A stretch of 64,000 nucleotides of DNA, taken from DASUPK01 sp963728875 (GTDB lineage: Bacteria; Actinomycetota; Thermoleophilia; Solirubrobacterales; 70-9). Positions 25,165 to 33,977 of this stretch are shown here, piece by piece (position 1 is the stretch's first letter; each line of letters opens with the position of its first letter). Location of the stretch: NCBI GenBank assembly GCA_963728875.1, contig CAVSLJ010000007.1:1-64000 (forward strand), read 5' to 3'. A model generated the notes under the pieces. The model made no database searches. It saw nothing but the letters and a program-made list of their open reading frames with translations, and was not told the DNA's origin. The position numbers and the translations under genes were made by a program.

Positions 25165-26616
25165 GTGGCGCAGGCATCTCACCGCAGGAAGATCGGCCCG
25201 CCCGGCGACGCACTGGTGATCTTCGGGATCACGGGAGACCTGGCGAAGAAGATGACGCTGAAGGCGCTCTACGACCTGGTCGAGAACGACACTCTCCAGG
25301 TCCCGGTGTTCGGCGTCGCGCGCAACGACTGGAGCGACGAGGACCTCCACCAGCACGCCAGGGACGCCGTCCAGGAGCGCGTCGCCGCGAGGAATCAGGA
25401 GATCGACGAGGCCGTCTTCAAGAAGTTCACGGAGAGGCTCACCTACGTCCAGGGCGACTACGCCGAGAAGGACACCTACGACCGCGTGAAGAAGGCGATC
25501 TCCGGCGCCAAGCACCCCGTCTTCTACCTGGAGATCCCGCCCTCCCTGTTCGCCGAGGTCGTCCAGCACCTGGGCGACGCCGGGCTTACCAAGGATGCCC
25601 GGGTTGTGATCGAGAAGCCGTTCGGGCACGACATGCAGTCGGCGATCGAGCTGAACGACCAGATCCACGAGGTCCTGGACGAGAAGCAGATCTACCGGAT
25701 CGACCATTTCCTCGGCAAGGAGCCCGTTCAGGACATCACCTATCTCCGCTTCGCCAACGCGATGCTCGAGCCGGTCTGGAACCGCCGCTACGTCGAGTCG
25801 GTCCAGATCACGATGGCCGAGGACTTCGGGGTGGACGATCGCGGCAGCTTCTATGACCCGGTCGGCTGCCTCCGCGACGTGGTCCAGAATCACCTGCTCC
25901 AGACCCTCGCGCTCGTGGGGATGGAGCCGCCCGCGGCAGGGGCGGACCCGGATCCGATCCGCGACGCCAAGCTCGACATGTTCAAGGCGATCCCCGCGAT
26001 CAACCCGAACCGATACGTCCGCGGCCAGTACGAGGGCTATCGGGAGATCGAGGGCGTGGACCCGAAGTCCGACACCGAGACGTTCGTCGCGCTTCGGCTC
26101 GAGATCCAGAACTGGCGCTGGTCCGGAGTTCCGTTCTTCATCCGAGCCGGCAAGGAACTCGCCGAGCGTGTCACCGAGGTGCGCGTGATCCTGCAGAACC
26201 CGCCGCCCATCGGGATCGGCGGGGGGCCGACGCCGGCGAGCGACGAGATCGTGATCCGCATCGACCCCGATCCGGGCACGAGCATCCTGCTCGAGGCCAA
26301 GCAGACGGGCGAGGACGCGCTCCGTCGCGTGCACCTCGACCTGCTCTTCCAGCAGCAGTTCGGCGACCAGCCCGGCCCGTACGAGCGCCTGCTCGCCGAT
26401 GCCCTGGCCGGAAACCAGCAGCGCTTCGCGCGAGAGGACATGGTCATCGAAACCTGGCGGATCGTGGAGCCGCTGATCGACAATCCCTGCGTGCTCGAGC
26501 CCTACCGCAAGGGCAGCTGGGGGCCCGAGGGGGCCTCCAACCTGATGCACGGATACGGCGGCTGGCGGAGGCCCTGGCTGCCTGACGCGCCACTCGGGGC
26601 CGTCGGCGCCGGTTAG
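25165..26616 (+). CDS. zwf: Glucose-6-phosphate dehydrogenase, second copy
   Basis: 483 residues from GTG 25165; the open frame extends much further upstream but is only the shadow of gnd. Cofactor loop GITGDLAKKM near 21, EKPFGHD near 150, RIDHFLGKE near 178 with the substrate-phosphate lysine (Lys185) intact, DFGVDDRGSFYDPVG and the catalytic VVQNHLLQ follow. Unlike the first copy at 2411, every key residue I can recognise is present, so this is the likely main enzyme. Divergent from gnd-pgl; followed by a cyclophilin gene 16 bases on. Confidence 0.95.
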   Translation: MAQASHRRKIGPPGDALVIFGITGDLAKKMTLKALYDLVENDTLQVPVFGVARNDWSDEDLHQHARDAVQERVAARNQEIDEAVFKKFTERLTYVQGDYAEKDTYDRVKKAISGAKHPVFYLEIPPSLFAEVVQHLGDAGLTKDARVVIEKPFGHDMQSAIELNDQIHEVLDEKQIYRIDHFLGKEPVQDITYLRFANAMLEPVWNRRYVESVQITMAEDFGVDDRGSFYDPVGCLRDVVQNHLLQTLALVGMEPPAAGADPDPIRDAKLDMFKAIPAINPNRYVRGQYEGYREIEGVDPKSDTETFVALRLEIQNWRWSGVPFFIRAGKELAERVTEVRVILQNPPPIGIGGGPTPASDEIVIRIDPDPGTSILLEAKQTGEDALRRVHLDLLFQQQFGDQPGPYERLLADALAGNQQRFAREDMVIETWRIVEPLIDNPCVLEPYRKGSWGPEGASNLMHGYGGWRRPWLPDAPLGAVGAG

Positions 26617-26632
26617 CTAGGGTCTGACGAAG

Positions 26633-27091
26633 ATGTCGCAGGCCACCCTCCACACGAACGCCGGGCCGATCAGCATCCAGTTCTTCGACGACGACGCGCC
26701 GAAGACCGTCGAGAACTTCCGCAAGCTCGCCGGCGACGGCTTCTACGACGGCCTCATCTTTCACCGGGTCATCAAGGACTTCATGGTCCAGGGCGGCTGT
26801 CCTGAGGGCACCGGGACGGGCGGCCCCGGCTACACCTTCGAGGACGAGTTCAACGACCACAAGGTGGTCCGCGGCGCGCTGGCGATGGCGAACGCCGGTC
26901 CCGACACCAACGGCTCGCAGTTCTTCATCGTCACGACCGACGCCGCCCCCTGGCTCGACGGAAAGCACACGGTCTTCGGCGAGGTCACCGAGGGCATGGA
27001 CGCGGTCGATGCGATCGAGGGGACCGAAACCGGTCCCGGCGACCGGCCAAGTGAGCCGCAGGTGATCGAGCGCGTCGAGCTCAGCGATTAG
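26633..27091 (+). CDS. Cyclophilin-type peptidyl-prolyl isomerase
   Basis: 152 residues, cytosolic (no signal peptide). Catalytic FHRVIKDFMVQGGCPEGTGTGGPG and later LAMANAGPDTNGSQFFI and WLDGKHTVFGEV are the standard cyclophilin motifs. Catalyses cis-trans isomerisation of prolyl bonds during folding. It lies 16 bases after zwf on the same strand and may be expressed with it. Length is that of a single-domain bacterial cyclophilin. Confidence 0.96.
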   Translation: MSQATLHTNAGPISIQFFDDDAPKTVENFRKLAGDGFYDGLIFHRVIKDFMVQGGCPEGTGTGGPGYTFEDEFNDHKVVRGALAMANAGPDTNGSQFFIVTTDAAPWLDGKHTVFGEVTEGMDAVDAIEGTETGPGDRPSEPQVIERVELSD

Positions 27092-27120
27092 CCGGGTGGC
27101 CCCGGGGGAAGTCAGCGGGC

Positions 27121-27936
27121 GTGACTGAGCAGCGCACCATCGTCATCACCGGAGCGACCGACGGACTGGGCAGGGGGCTCGCCACGGAGCTCGCCACGAC
27201 CGGGGCGCGACTGATCCTCCATGGCCGCAACGAGGAGAAGGGCCAGGCGCTGCTCGAGGAGCTCCGTCCGCGCACGTCCGGCGAGCTGGAATGGAGACGA
27301 GCGGACTTCACCTCCCTGGATGAAGTGCGTGACCTGGCCGACGAGCTGCTCGACGAGCAGAGCATCGACGCCCTGGTGAACAACGCCGGGATCGGATCCG
27401 CGGGCCCGCGCGAAGAGAGCGAGGACGGCTACGAGCTCACCTTCCAGGTCGACTACCTCGCCCCGTTCCTGTTGACGCGCAGGCTGTTGCCCTTGATCAA
27501 GGGCTCGGCCCCATCCCGCATCGTCAATGTCAGCTCCGCCGGCCAGGCCCCCATCGACTTCGACGATGTGATGCTGGAGGAGAGCTACAGCGGGGTGCAG
27601 GCCTACTGCCAGGCGAAGCTTGCCCTCGTCATGCTCACCTTCGACCTCGCCGAGGAGCTGGAGGGGAAGGGCGTCACCGCCAACTGCCTCCACCCCGGCA
27701 CCTACCTGCCGACCAACATGGTGCGCCGCGCCGGAGTCAAGCCCGTCACCCCGCTGGAGGACGGCATCGCGGCGACCATGCGCCTGATCGTCTCTCCGGA
27801 GGTCGAGGGCGTCAACGGGCACTACTTCGACGGCACCAGCGAATCGGCTCCGCACCCGCAGGCCGAGGATCCGGAGGCGCGGCGGCGGCTGCGAGAGATC
27901 TCCGAGGAGCTCACCGGCGTCAACGCCACCGCGTAG
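27121..27936 (+). CDS. SDR-family oxidoreductase
   Basis: 271 residues from GTG 27121. Cofactor loop ITGATDGLGRGLA, ALVNNAGIGSAG, Ser in VNVSSAGQAPIDFDD and Tyr/Lys in VQAYCQAKLALVM make a complete SDR catalytic set. The loop LHGRNEEK after strand 2 favours NADP(H). Substrate unknown; resembles the retinol dehydrogenase-like group, as does the SDR at 18463. Same strand as the cyclophilin and a 97-residue protein gene. Confidence 0.9.
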   Translation: MTEQRTIVITGATDGLGRGLATELATTGARLILHGRNEEKGQALLEELRPRTSGELEWRRADFTSLDEVRDLADELLDEQSIDALVNNAGIGSAGPREESEDGYELTFQVDYLAPFLLTRRLLPLIKGSAPSRIVNVSSAGQAPIDFDDVMLEESYSGVQAYCQAKLALVMLTFDLAEELEGKGVTANCLHPGTYLPTNMVRRAGVKPVTPLEDGIAATMRLIVSPEVEGVNGHYFDGTSESAPHPQAEDPEARRRLREISEELTGVNATA

Positions 27937-27946
27937 CCTGCATTCC

Positions 27947-28240
27947 GTGGGAATCGGAGACAAGTTCCGCGAGCTCTTCGGCGTCGGCGATGACTCGCTC
28001 CATCCCGATGGGCTCGCCGAGCTCAAGGTCGGCGACGCCGGCTACGACGATTGGGACGTCGTCCGGGACTTCGACGATCTCGAGACCGCCCGCGCCTGGC
28101 GCCAGCAGCTCACCGACGCCGGCCACGACGCCGTGATCACCTCGGACCACCCGCTCAATGAGTACGGCCGGGGCGACATCGCCCTGCGCGTACCGCCCGG
28201 CACGTGGTCGGAGGCGAACGAAGCTCTCGACGAGCCTTAG
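27947..28240 (+). CDS. Small acidic hypothetical protein (97 residues)
   Basis: GTG start at 27947, ten bases after the SDR stop. The product is acidic with a plausible alpha/beta fold: VVRDFDDLETARAWRQQLTDAGHDAVITSD resembles a ferredoxin-like signal-transducing domain of the type that forms protein contacts in many small actinobacterial proteins. No catalytic motif. It ends before a hairpin that probably terminates transcription from both sides. I do not recognise a named family. Confidence 0.7.
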   Translation: MGIGDKFRELFGVGDDSLHPDGLAELKVGDAGYDDWDVVRDFDDLETARAWRQQLTDAGHDAVITSDHPLNEYGRGDIALRVPPGTWSEANEALDEP

Positions 28241-28246
28241 ACGGCC

Positions 28247-28278
28247 GATTCCAAATCCCCGCACACCGATTTGAAATC
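28247..28278. terminator. Bidirectional hairpin between convergent genes
   Basis: GATTCCAAATC (28247-28257) and GATTTGAAATC (28268-28278) form an eleven-base stem with one mismatch around a ten-base loop. It sits exactly between the stops of convergent genes (28240 and 28285). There is no long T run, so this may be an actinobacterial-type terminator without a U tract. Confidence 0.6.
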
Positions 28279-28284
28279 AACCGC

Positions 28285-29145
28285 CTAGACGACCTCGCTG
28301 TCCAGATCCGGATCCGCGTAGCAGACGACCGTCTTCGCCCGGCGGTCGGGCCAGCCGCGGCGCTCGTTCTCGAAGAGAACGCCCCAGTACCCGAGGAAGA
28401 ACGGCAGCGCGGCCAGGGGCAGCCAGAAGAGGCGGCGGATCGCCTGCCCGGGCCTGACCGGCTCACCATCCTCGGAGAGCATTCGGATGCCCACGAAGGA
28501 CATGCCCACCGTCCGCCCCGCTCCGGACCAGAGGATCAACAGATAGGCACCGGCCACAAGCACCCAGATCGACGCGCCGATCGCGACCACGACCGTGCCG
28601 GCATGCTGATCGCCCTGGGAGAAGGCGTTGATGAGCAGGGCGATCGCCGCGGAGATCAACAGCAGCGAGCCGTAGACCACTCCGGCGTCGATCGCCAGGG
28701 CAAGCACACGGCTGAAAGCGCCGGCGAAGATGGGGCGGCGCTCGCGACGCGCCCTGCGCAACAGGCGGCGGGCGCCGTTCTCGATCACCGTGTCGATGCG
28801 CCGAGAGGCGCTCCTCACCCCGCGGCGCAGGTCCTCGAGCAGTCCGATGCCCTGGCTGGTGATCGCGGCGCGAACCTCGGGCGCCTCGGCCACCCGCTCG
28901 ACCAGCTTCTGGGCCTCGTCGCTCTCCAGGACCTTGTCCCAGACACGGTTCGCGGTGTCCGTCTTCAGCAGCTTCTCGGTCGCGTCGGCGGCGGCCTTGC
29001 TGTCGAGCGCCCGGTCGACTCCGTGGTCAACAGCCCGGTCGAGGCCCAGCCGCTTCGCCAGTCCCTGGGCGCCCCGCAGCCCGGCCCGCGCGACGGGCGC
29101 GACCGCTCGTTGAACCGAATTGGATGGAGGGCGCTCGTCAGCCAT
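28285..29145 (-). CDS. RDD-family membrane protein
   Basis: 286 residues. The N-terminal ~140 residues are charged and helical (ADATEKLLKTDTANRVWDKV), probably cytosolic. From ~143 the RDD domain begins: AGAFSRVLALAIDAGVVYGS has the conserved Arg and Asp, and RTVGMSFVGIRML is the second signature. RDD proteins are poorly characterised; some are linked to ion exchange. The long cytosolic extension is characteristic of the Thermoleophilia-type version I would expect, but that is impression, not comparison. Confidence 0.82.
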   Translation of the reverse strand: MADERPPSNSVQRAVAPVARAGLRGAQGLAKRLGLDRAVDHGVDRALDSKAAADATEKLLKTDTANRVWDKVLESDEAQKLVERVAEAPEVRAAITSQGIGLLEDLRRGVRSASRRIDTVIENGARRLLRRARRERRPIFAGAFSRVLALAIDAGVVYGSLLLISAAIALLINAFSQGDQHAGTVVVAIGASIWVLVAGAYLLILWSGAGRTVGMSFVGIRMLSEDGEPVRPGQAIRRLFWLPLAALPFFLGYWGVLFENERRGWPDRRAKTVVCYADPDLDSEVV

Positions 29146-29217
29146 CGTTTGCTCAGACCCAACCGTCAGCGTAATGTCGGGCCGCCCGGCGGAGAGGGAG
29201 AAGCGTCCCAGCGCCAG

Positions 29218-29709
29218 CTACGCGGGCAGCCAGGTGAAGCGGATGCTCTGCCCACCCTGCGTGCAGGTGACGAAGCGGGCGTCGGAGTGGACGTCGCGCT
29301 TGGCGGTGCAGGTGAAGCCCTCGACCGAGCAGGTGCGGTGGTATCCCTCGTCGACGTTCGGGTTGTCGACGGTGTTGCAGTCCTTGCCGTCCTGATCCCA
29401 GGCGGTCGCGACGGCGACGGCGGCCGTGCAGTCGATCCCGGTGTACTTGAAGTTCCCGTAGGCCTCCGGGACCGAGCACGCCCCCGGGGAGACGCCGCCG
29501 CTCGTCGTGGTCGCCTGGCCCTTCTTCTTGCCGCCGGTCGTGGTGCTTGGCGTCGTCGCCGTCGGGATCGGCGAGGTCGGCGTCGGGATCGACACCGACG
29601 CAGCGGTGGTGCTCTCGCCGCTCGAGTCCGAGCCGCAGCCGGCGAGCACTGCAAGCAGCGCAACGGCCAGCAGGGCCGGCAGCGCTCGGCTGGAGGGGAT
29701 CGAGCTCAC
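29218..29709 (-). CDS. Lipoprotein with Thr-rich linker and Cys-rich C-terminal domain
   Basis: 163 residues. Signal peptide with lipobox LAVLAGC (lipidated Cys near 25), then a low-complexity Ser/Thr/Pro linker carrying GGKKKGQ, then a compact domain from ~75 with six cysteines (ACSVPEAYGNF, GIDCTAA, KDCNTV, RTCSVEGFTC, VTCTQGG) likely forming disulfides outside the membrane. GTG start overlaps the previous gene's stop (GTGA). Function unknown; such domains occur in extracytoplasmic binding proteins. Confidence 0.78.
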   Translation of the reverse strand: MSSIPSSRALPALLAVALLAVLAGCGSDSSGESTTAASVSIPTPTSPIPTATTPSTTTGGKKKGQATTTSGGVSPGACSVPEAYGNFKYTGIDCTAAVAVATAWDQDGKDCNTVDNPNVDEGYHRTCSVEGFTCTAKRDVHSDARFVTCTQGGQSIRFTWLPA

Positions 29710-30173
29710 GGCGCCGGATTCTCACCCATTCCGAGGAGCCGCTCCTTGAGGCGCCTCATCGCCTTGCGGTTGACCCGCTTCACGTAGGCGCGATTGAGCG
29801 GGCCCATCAGCCGCTCCGATCTGGGCATCTCGACCATCTCCAGCTCGAAGCTGATCCTGGTGCCGCCGTCGGGAAGCCCTTCGAGGTGGTAGGTGCCGCG
29901 GGTGCGCCGCTTCCCGCCGGGCCCGCCGATGGTCTCCTCCACCAGGCGCCTGCCGGAGTCGGCCTCGACGATCTCGACGTCGGTCCAGTCCGTCTCCACC
30001 GTCGCCTTCACCCGGACGTTGGCCTTCGACCCCACCCCGCGCTTCGGGCCCGAGAGCTGCCAATCCACCATGAAGTGGTCCATGAAGGACTCGTGGTTCC
30101 CCAGAACGTCGAGGAACTCGTAGACCTCGTGGGTCGAGTTGGGGACCTCGACGGAGACGGTGACGGGATTCAC
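29706..30173 (-). CDS. SRPBCC family protein
   Basis: 155 residues from GTG 30173. MNPVTVSVEVPNSTHEVYEF opens the fold; DWTDVEIVEADSGRRLVEET and GTYHLEGLPDGGTRISFELE are the strands, and a basic C-terminal helix (RAYVKRVNRKAMRRLKERL) closes the cavity. A polyketide-cyclase/START-like ligand-binding protein; enzyme or carrier role unresolved. Co-transcribed with the carboxymuconolactone decarboxylase-like gene 11 bases upstream and the lipoprotein downstream. Confidence 0.85.
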   Translation of the reverse strand: MNPVTVSVEVPNSTHEVYEFLDVLGNHESFMDHFMVDWQLSGPKRGVGSKANVRVKATVETDWTDVEIVEADSGRRLVEETIGGPGGKRRTRGTYHLEGLPDGGTRISFELEMVEMPRSERLMGPLNRAYVKRVNRKAMRRLKERLLGMGENPAP

Positions 30174-30184
30174 CCGGCGAACCC

Positions 30185-30745
30185 TACGGAAGAGGCTCGA
30201 GGCCTTCGTCCAGCTCGACGCCGAAGCTGTTCAGGGCGAAGGCGACCATGTGGTAGTGGCCGACGACCATCGTCGCCTCCATCAGCTGCTCGTCGTCGTA
30301 GGTCTCCGCCAGCGTCTTCCAGGTCGGGTCCGAGATCCGGGAGTCGTCGTGGAGCTCGTCCGCGGCCCGCAGCAGGGCCGCCTCGTGAGGCGTCCACCCC
30401 TCGGCGTTCGGGACCCTCGAGCACGCGGTCGATTGCCTCGCGCTCGATTCCGCCGTCGAGCGAGATCCGCACGTGCTGGCCCCACTCGTAGGAGGACTCT
30501 GTGCGGACCGCGGTTCGGAGGATGAGCAGCTCGCGGTCCCGGCCCGAGAGCTTGCCCGCCGTCAGCAGGAAGCCGCCGAAGGGCAACCAGGCCCGGAAGA
30601 GCTCGGGGTGCCGCGCGAGGGTCGGAAAGATGTTGTTGTCGCCGAGCCGGCGCTCGATTCCCGCCGGCACCGCCTCGAGGACCGGCTTGACGTCATCGCT
30701 CCACTCCTCCGGCGGCAGCGGCGGGATGCGCGGCGCGTCGCTCAT
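30185..30745 (-). pseudogene. Carboxymuconolactone decarboxylase-like protein, one-base frameshift
   Basis: From ATG 30745 the product reads MSDAPRIPPLPPEEWSDDVK and then LSGRDRELLILRTAVRTESS and YEWGQHVRIS, the AhpD/CMD core with its Glu-His pair (no CxxC). Near 30408-30416 an extra C in a CCC run switches the frame; deleting it restores a C-terminus through TWKTLAETYDDEQLMEA to a TAG at 30185-30187. As written, translation runs into an Arg-rich tail ending at 30170. Start overlaps the SDR stop (TGATG). Either a real inactivating mutation or a base-call error. Confidence 0.75.
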
Positions 30746-31530
30746 CAGCCGGCCCTCGGGCCCACAGTCAGGCCTCCGTCGACGACCAGGCTCTGGCCGG
30801 TCACGTAGCTCGACTCGTCGGAGACCAGGAAGAGCCCGCCGTTGGCGACCTCCCACGCCGTCCCCTGGCGCCCCGCCGGGATCCTGACCTGATCGCGCAG
30901 CGGGCTGAGCTGCGAGGCCAGCCGGCCGAGCGAGGTGTCGATCAGGCCGGGGATCAGGAGGTTGGTGCGCACCTTCGGCGCACCCTCCACGGCGGACTGG
31001 CGGCAGAGCGATTCGAGGGCCGCCTTCGAAGCCGCGTATGCCGGGAAGGGCATCACCTCGCGCGATGCTATTGAGCCGACGAGGACGATCGCACCCCCCT
31101 CCTCCCGCATCGCCGCCAGGCCGTGCTTGCAGCCGAGGAAATGCGAGCGGAGGTTGACCGCCATGACGCGATCCCAGTCCTCGGCGCTGGTGCCGGCGAT
31201 TCCCAGGCCCGCGCCGATGCCGAGGTTCATCACCACGCCGTCGAGTCCGCCGAGCGCCCTGGCGGCCGATTCGAACATCGCCGCCGATGCCTCCTCGTCG
31301 GCCGCGTCGGCCGCGATCACCTCGGCGGTGGCGCCCTCCGCCCGGACGAGCTCCGCCGTCGCCTCCGCGCTGTCGGCGTTCAGGTCGGCGACCGCAACCG
31401 CCGCGCCCTCTCGCCCGAAGAGGACGGACATGGCGCGGCCGTTGCCGATCGGCGGATCATCGAGCCCGTGATCCTCCTGGCCCGCGCCGACCAGGAGGAT
31501 GCGGCGGCCCTCCAGTCTCTGCGCGCTCAT
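30745..31530 (-). CDS. SDR-family oxidoreductase
   Basis: 261 residues from ATG 31530. The cofactor loop is expanded: VGAGQEDHGLDDPPIGNGRA instead of the compact TGxxxGxG, as in a subgroup of mycobacterial-type SDRs. Catalytic Ser in LVGSIASREV, Tyr and Lys in YAASKAALESL, and the C-terminal SYVTGQSLVVDGG are normal, with an Asp (ADLN) after strand 2 favouring NAD(H). Only six bases separate its ATG from the divergent esterase ATG, so the promoters overlap. With the CMD-like and SRPBCC genes it suggests a catabolic operon; substrate unknown. Confidence 0.87.
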   Translation of the reverse strand: MSAQRLEGRRILLVGAGQEDHGLDDPPIGNGRAMSVLFGREGAAVAVADLNADSAEATAELVRAEGATAEVIAADAADEEASAAMFESAARALGGLDGVVMNLGIGAGLGIAGTSAEDWDRVMAVNLRSHFLGCKHGLAAMREEGGAIVLVGSIASREVMPFPAYAASKAALESLCRQSAVEGAPKVRTNLLIPGLIDTSLGRLASQLSPLRDQVRIPAGRQGTAWEVANGGLFLVSDESSYVTGQSLVVDGGLTVGPRAG

Positions 31531-31536
31531 GGATAT

Positions 31537-32538
31537 ATGGTCTTGGCCGTGAGGGGATGGAGGCGCCTCGCGACCGTCATGGTGACGGTGGTCATTGCAG
31601 GTCTGGCTCCGCCGGCCGCCGGCGCGACCGACCACGGCATCCAGGTGCTCTCCTCGCAGCGGCTCGACGATCGGCTCACCGAGCTGACCCTATCCACTGC
31701 CGCGCTGCGGAACCCGGTCCATGTCAGGGTCCTCCTGCCGGATGGGTACCGCAGGCAGAATCCGAAGCGCTACCCCGTCCTCTACCTGCTGCACGGAGCC
31801 TTCGGCAACGACGATGACTGGACCCGGGTGGGCAATGCCGAGAGCATCACCGCAGGCAGGAAGCTCATCGTCGTGATGCCGGACGGCGGACAGGGCGGCT
31901 GGTACACGGACTGGGTCAACCGCGGCCAGGGCGGCCCTCCCGAGTGGGAGACCTTCCACATCGGCGAGCTCGTTCCGTGGATCGACGACCGCTTCCGCAC
32001 CATGCCGAGCCGCGGGGCCCGAGCGGTCGCGGGTCTCTCCATGGGCGGCTTCGGCGCGATGAGCTACGCGACGCGCCATTCGGACCTGTTCTCCTGGGCG
32101 GGCAGCTTCTCCGGCGCGGTCGACATCGTCAACTACCTCCCGGTGGTCGCGATCATCGATCTCGAGGCACCGGTGGACGGCGGCCTGCCCGGGGACCAGT
32201 TCGGCGATCGCCTGCTCGCCGAGCCGAACTGGCGGGTCCACAACCCGTGGGACCTGGCGGCGAGCCTCAGGAACACGACTGTCGTGATCGACACGGGGAA
32301 CGGCCAGCCCGGGCCGCTCGATCCACCCGACAAGCTCTTCGACCCGATCGAGCTCGGCGTGCACGACATGAGCGTCTCCCTGCATCAGCGGCTACTCGCG
32401 CTCGGCATCCCACACACCTGGAACGACTATGGCCCCGGAACCCACTCCTGGCCCTACTGGCAGCGCGACTTCGCGGATGCGCTGCCCTCGATGATGCAGC
32501 GCTTCAGGAGCGCCAAGCACAAGCATCGCCGGCATTAA
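31537..32538 (+). CDS. Secreted esterase (PF00756, FrmB/antigen 85-like)
   Basis: About 333 residues. N-terminal signal peptide (LATVMVTVVIAGLAPPAAGA). The alpha/beta hydrolase body has KRYPVLYLLHGAFGNDDDW, the nucleophile elbow VAGLSMGGFGAM and a late GTHSWPYWQRDF carrying the catalytic His. This is the Esterase-D-like family that includes mycolyltransferases and acyl esterases; mycolate transfer is not implied in this organism. Start ATG 31537; GTG 31549 would leave a longer leader and an equally good signal peptide. C-terminus basic (KHKHRRH). Confidence 0.87.
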   Translation: MVLAVRGWRRLATVMVTVVIAGLAPPAAGATDHGIQVLSSQRLDDRLTELTLSTAALRNPVHVRVLLPDGYRRQNPKRYPVLYLLHGAFGNDDDWTRVGNAESITAGRKLIVVMPDGGQGGWYTDWVNRGQGGPPEWETFHIGELVPWIDDRFRTMPSRGARAVAGLSMGGFGAMSYATRHSDLFSWAGSFSGAVDIVNYLPVVAIIDLEAPVDGGLPGDQFGDRLLAEPNWRVHNPWDLAASLRNTTVVIDTGNGQPGPLDPPDKLFDPIELGVHDMSVSLHQRLLALGIPHTWNDYGPGTHSWPYWQRDFADALPSMMQRFRSAKHKHRRH

Positions 32539-32640
32539 CCGCTCGGCGACAAGGTGTGGCGGCTGCGGGAATGCCCGGAGGCTGATCGGGCCGATTCCGA
32601 GGGCGGGCCGGCGACCCCGGTCCGCCCTCAATCTGCTCGC

Positions 32641-32660
32641 AACTGGCTGGCCAGCCAGTT
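32641..32660. promoter_or_regulatory. Perfect 20-bp palindrome upstream of cytochrome P450
   Basis: AACTGGCTGGCCAGCCAGTT is a perfect inverted repeat, 36 bases before the P450 ATG. Size and symmetry are those of TetR-family operators. Two TetR genes lie within 6 kb (35789, 38138); which, if either, binds is unknown. Confidence 0.6.
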
Positions 32661-32696
32661 AAGCTGAGCCGACGCGAATCGGAGGAGAGGAAGAGC

Positions 32697-33968
32697 ATGA
32701 ACAAGCCGGTCCAGGAAGAGCTCGCCGCCCGGAAGCCCGATGCTCTCAGCCAGGAGGAGCTCGAGGCGGTCTACGTCACTGAGCGCCCACTCTGGGAGAG
32801 CGGTCCCCCATACGACCTCTTCAAGGAGCTGCGCCGCCGCTGCCCCATCCACTGGACCGAGGAGATCACCGAATACCCCGATGAGACCGGGTTCTGGTCG
32901 CTCACCCGTGCCGAGCAGATCCGAGAGGTCAGCCTCGACCACCAGACGTACTCCTCCGAGAGGGGCGGGGTCACCGGACTCACCCACGCGGTGCCGCTCG
33001 AGCTCCAGCAGGCGATGTTCATCGGCATGGACCCACCGAAGCACGATCGCCTCAAGATGCTTTTCCAGCGGGGCTTCACCCCGAAGCGGATCGCGGAACA
33101 CGAGGACGAGATCCGGGCCATCGTCGAGCGGATCCTCGACGGCGTCGCCCCGAACGGCGGCTGCGAGCTGGTCAACGACGTCGCTCAGCCCGTTGTGTCG
33201 CGGGTCATCGGCAGCTTCATGGGCATCCCGGAGAAGGACGACGCGGCCTGGGCCAAGCTGATGAATTCGGCACTCGGCTTCGGCGACGAGGACCTCAACC
33301 CCGGTGGCCTGGAGCAGGTCCTCGAGCAGGACATCCCCGAAATCTTCGAGCGCTGCCGCGAAATGATCGCCGAGCGGCGTGAGAACCCAACCGACGACCT
33401 GACCAGCGTCCTCGTCCACGCCGAGATCGACGGCGAGAAGCTCGAGGAGCACGAGATCGTGATGGGCTTCTTCCTCCTGGTCGCCGCCGGCAACGACTCG
33501 ACCAAGGCCACCTACACGAGCGGCATGCGGGCCCTGCTGGAGCACCCCGAGCAGATGAAGATGCTAGTCGACGATCCCTCGCTGATTCCCGGCGCCGTCG
33601 AGGAGGCGTTGCGGATGTACCCCGCCTTCGCCCACTTCCGCCGAACGGCGACCCGCGACACCGAGATCTCGGGCTGCCCGGTGAAGGAGGGCGACAAGGT
33701 GCTGATGTGGTACGTCAGCTCGAATCGCGACGAGGACGTCTACGAGGACCCCGACCGCTTCGACGTCCACCGCAACCCCGAGCACCAGGCATTCGGCGCC
33801 GGCGGCCGCCACTTCTGCCTCGGCGCCGCCCTGGCGCGGCTCGAGCTCAAGATCCTCTTCGAGGAGACGCTGAAGCGATTCCCGAACATGGAGCCGGCCG
33901 GCACGCCAGACCCGGCGGTCTCGGCCTTCCTCAATCAGCTGAAGTCGCTGCCGGTTCGCTGGCAATAG
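32697..33968 (+). CDS. Cytochrome P450
   Basis: 423-residue soluble bacterial P450. Heme-binding loop FGAGGRHFCLG with the ligand at Cys374, I-helix AAGNDSTKA (acid-alcohol pair), K-helix EEALRMYPAFAHFRR (ExxR). The N-terminal DPPKHDRLKMLFQRGF is the C-helix motif. Pattern close to the actinobacterial steroid/lipid group (CYP124/125/142-like), but substrate is not determined. SD GGAGAGGAAG precedes ATG 32697, and a perfect 20-bp palindrome lies in the promoter. No ferredoxin gene is adjacent. Confidence 0.94.
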   Translation: MNKPVQEELAARKPDALSQEELEAVYVTERPLWESGPPYDLFKELRRRCPIHWTEEITEYPDETGFWSLTRAEQIREVSLDHQTYSSERGGVTGLTHAVPLELQQAMFIGMDPPKHDRLKMLFQRGFTPKRIAEHEDEIRAIVERILDGVAPNGGCELVNDVAQPVVSRVIGSFMGIPEKDDAAWAKLMNSALGFGDEDLNPGGLEQVLEQDIPEIFERCREMIAERRENPTDDLTSVLVHAEIDGEKLEEHEIVMGFFLLVAAGNDSTKATYTSGMRALLEHPEQMKMLVDDPSLIPGAVEEALRMYPAFAHFRRTATRDTEISGCPVKEGDKVLMWYVSSNRDEDVYEDPDRFDVHRNPEHQAFGAGGRHFCLGAALARLELKILFEETLKRFPNMEPAGTPDPAVSAFLNQLKSLPVRWQ

Positions 33969-33977
33969 GGTGCAGCC

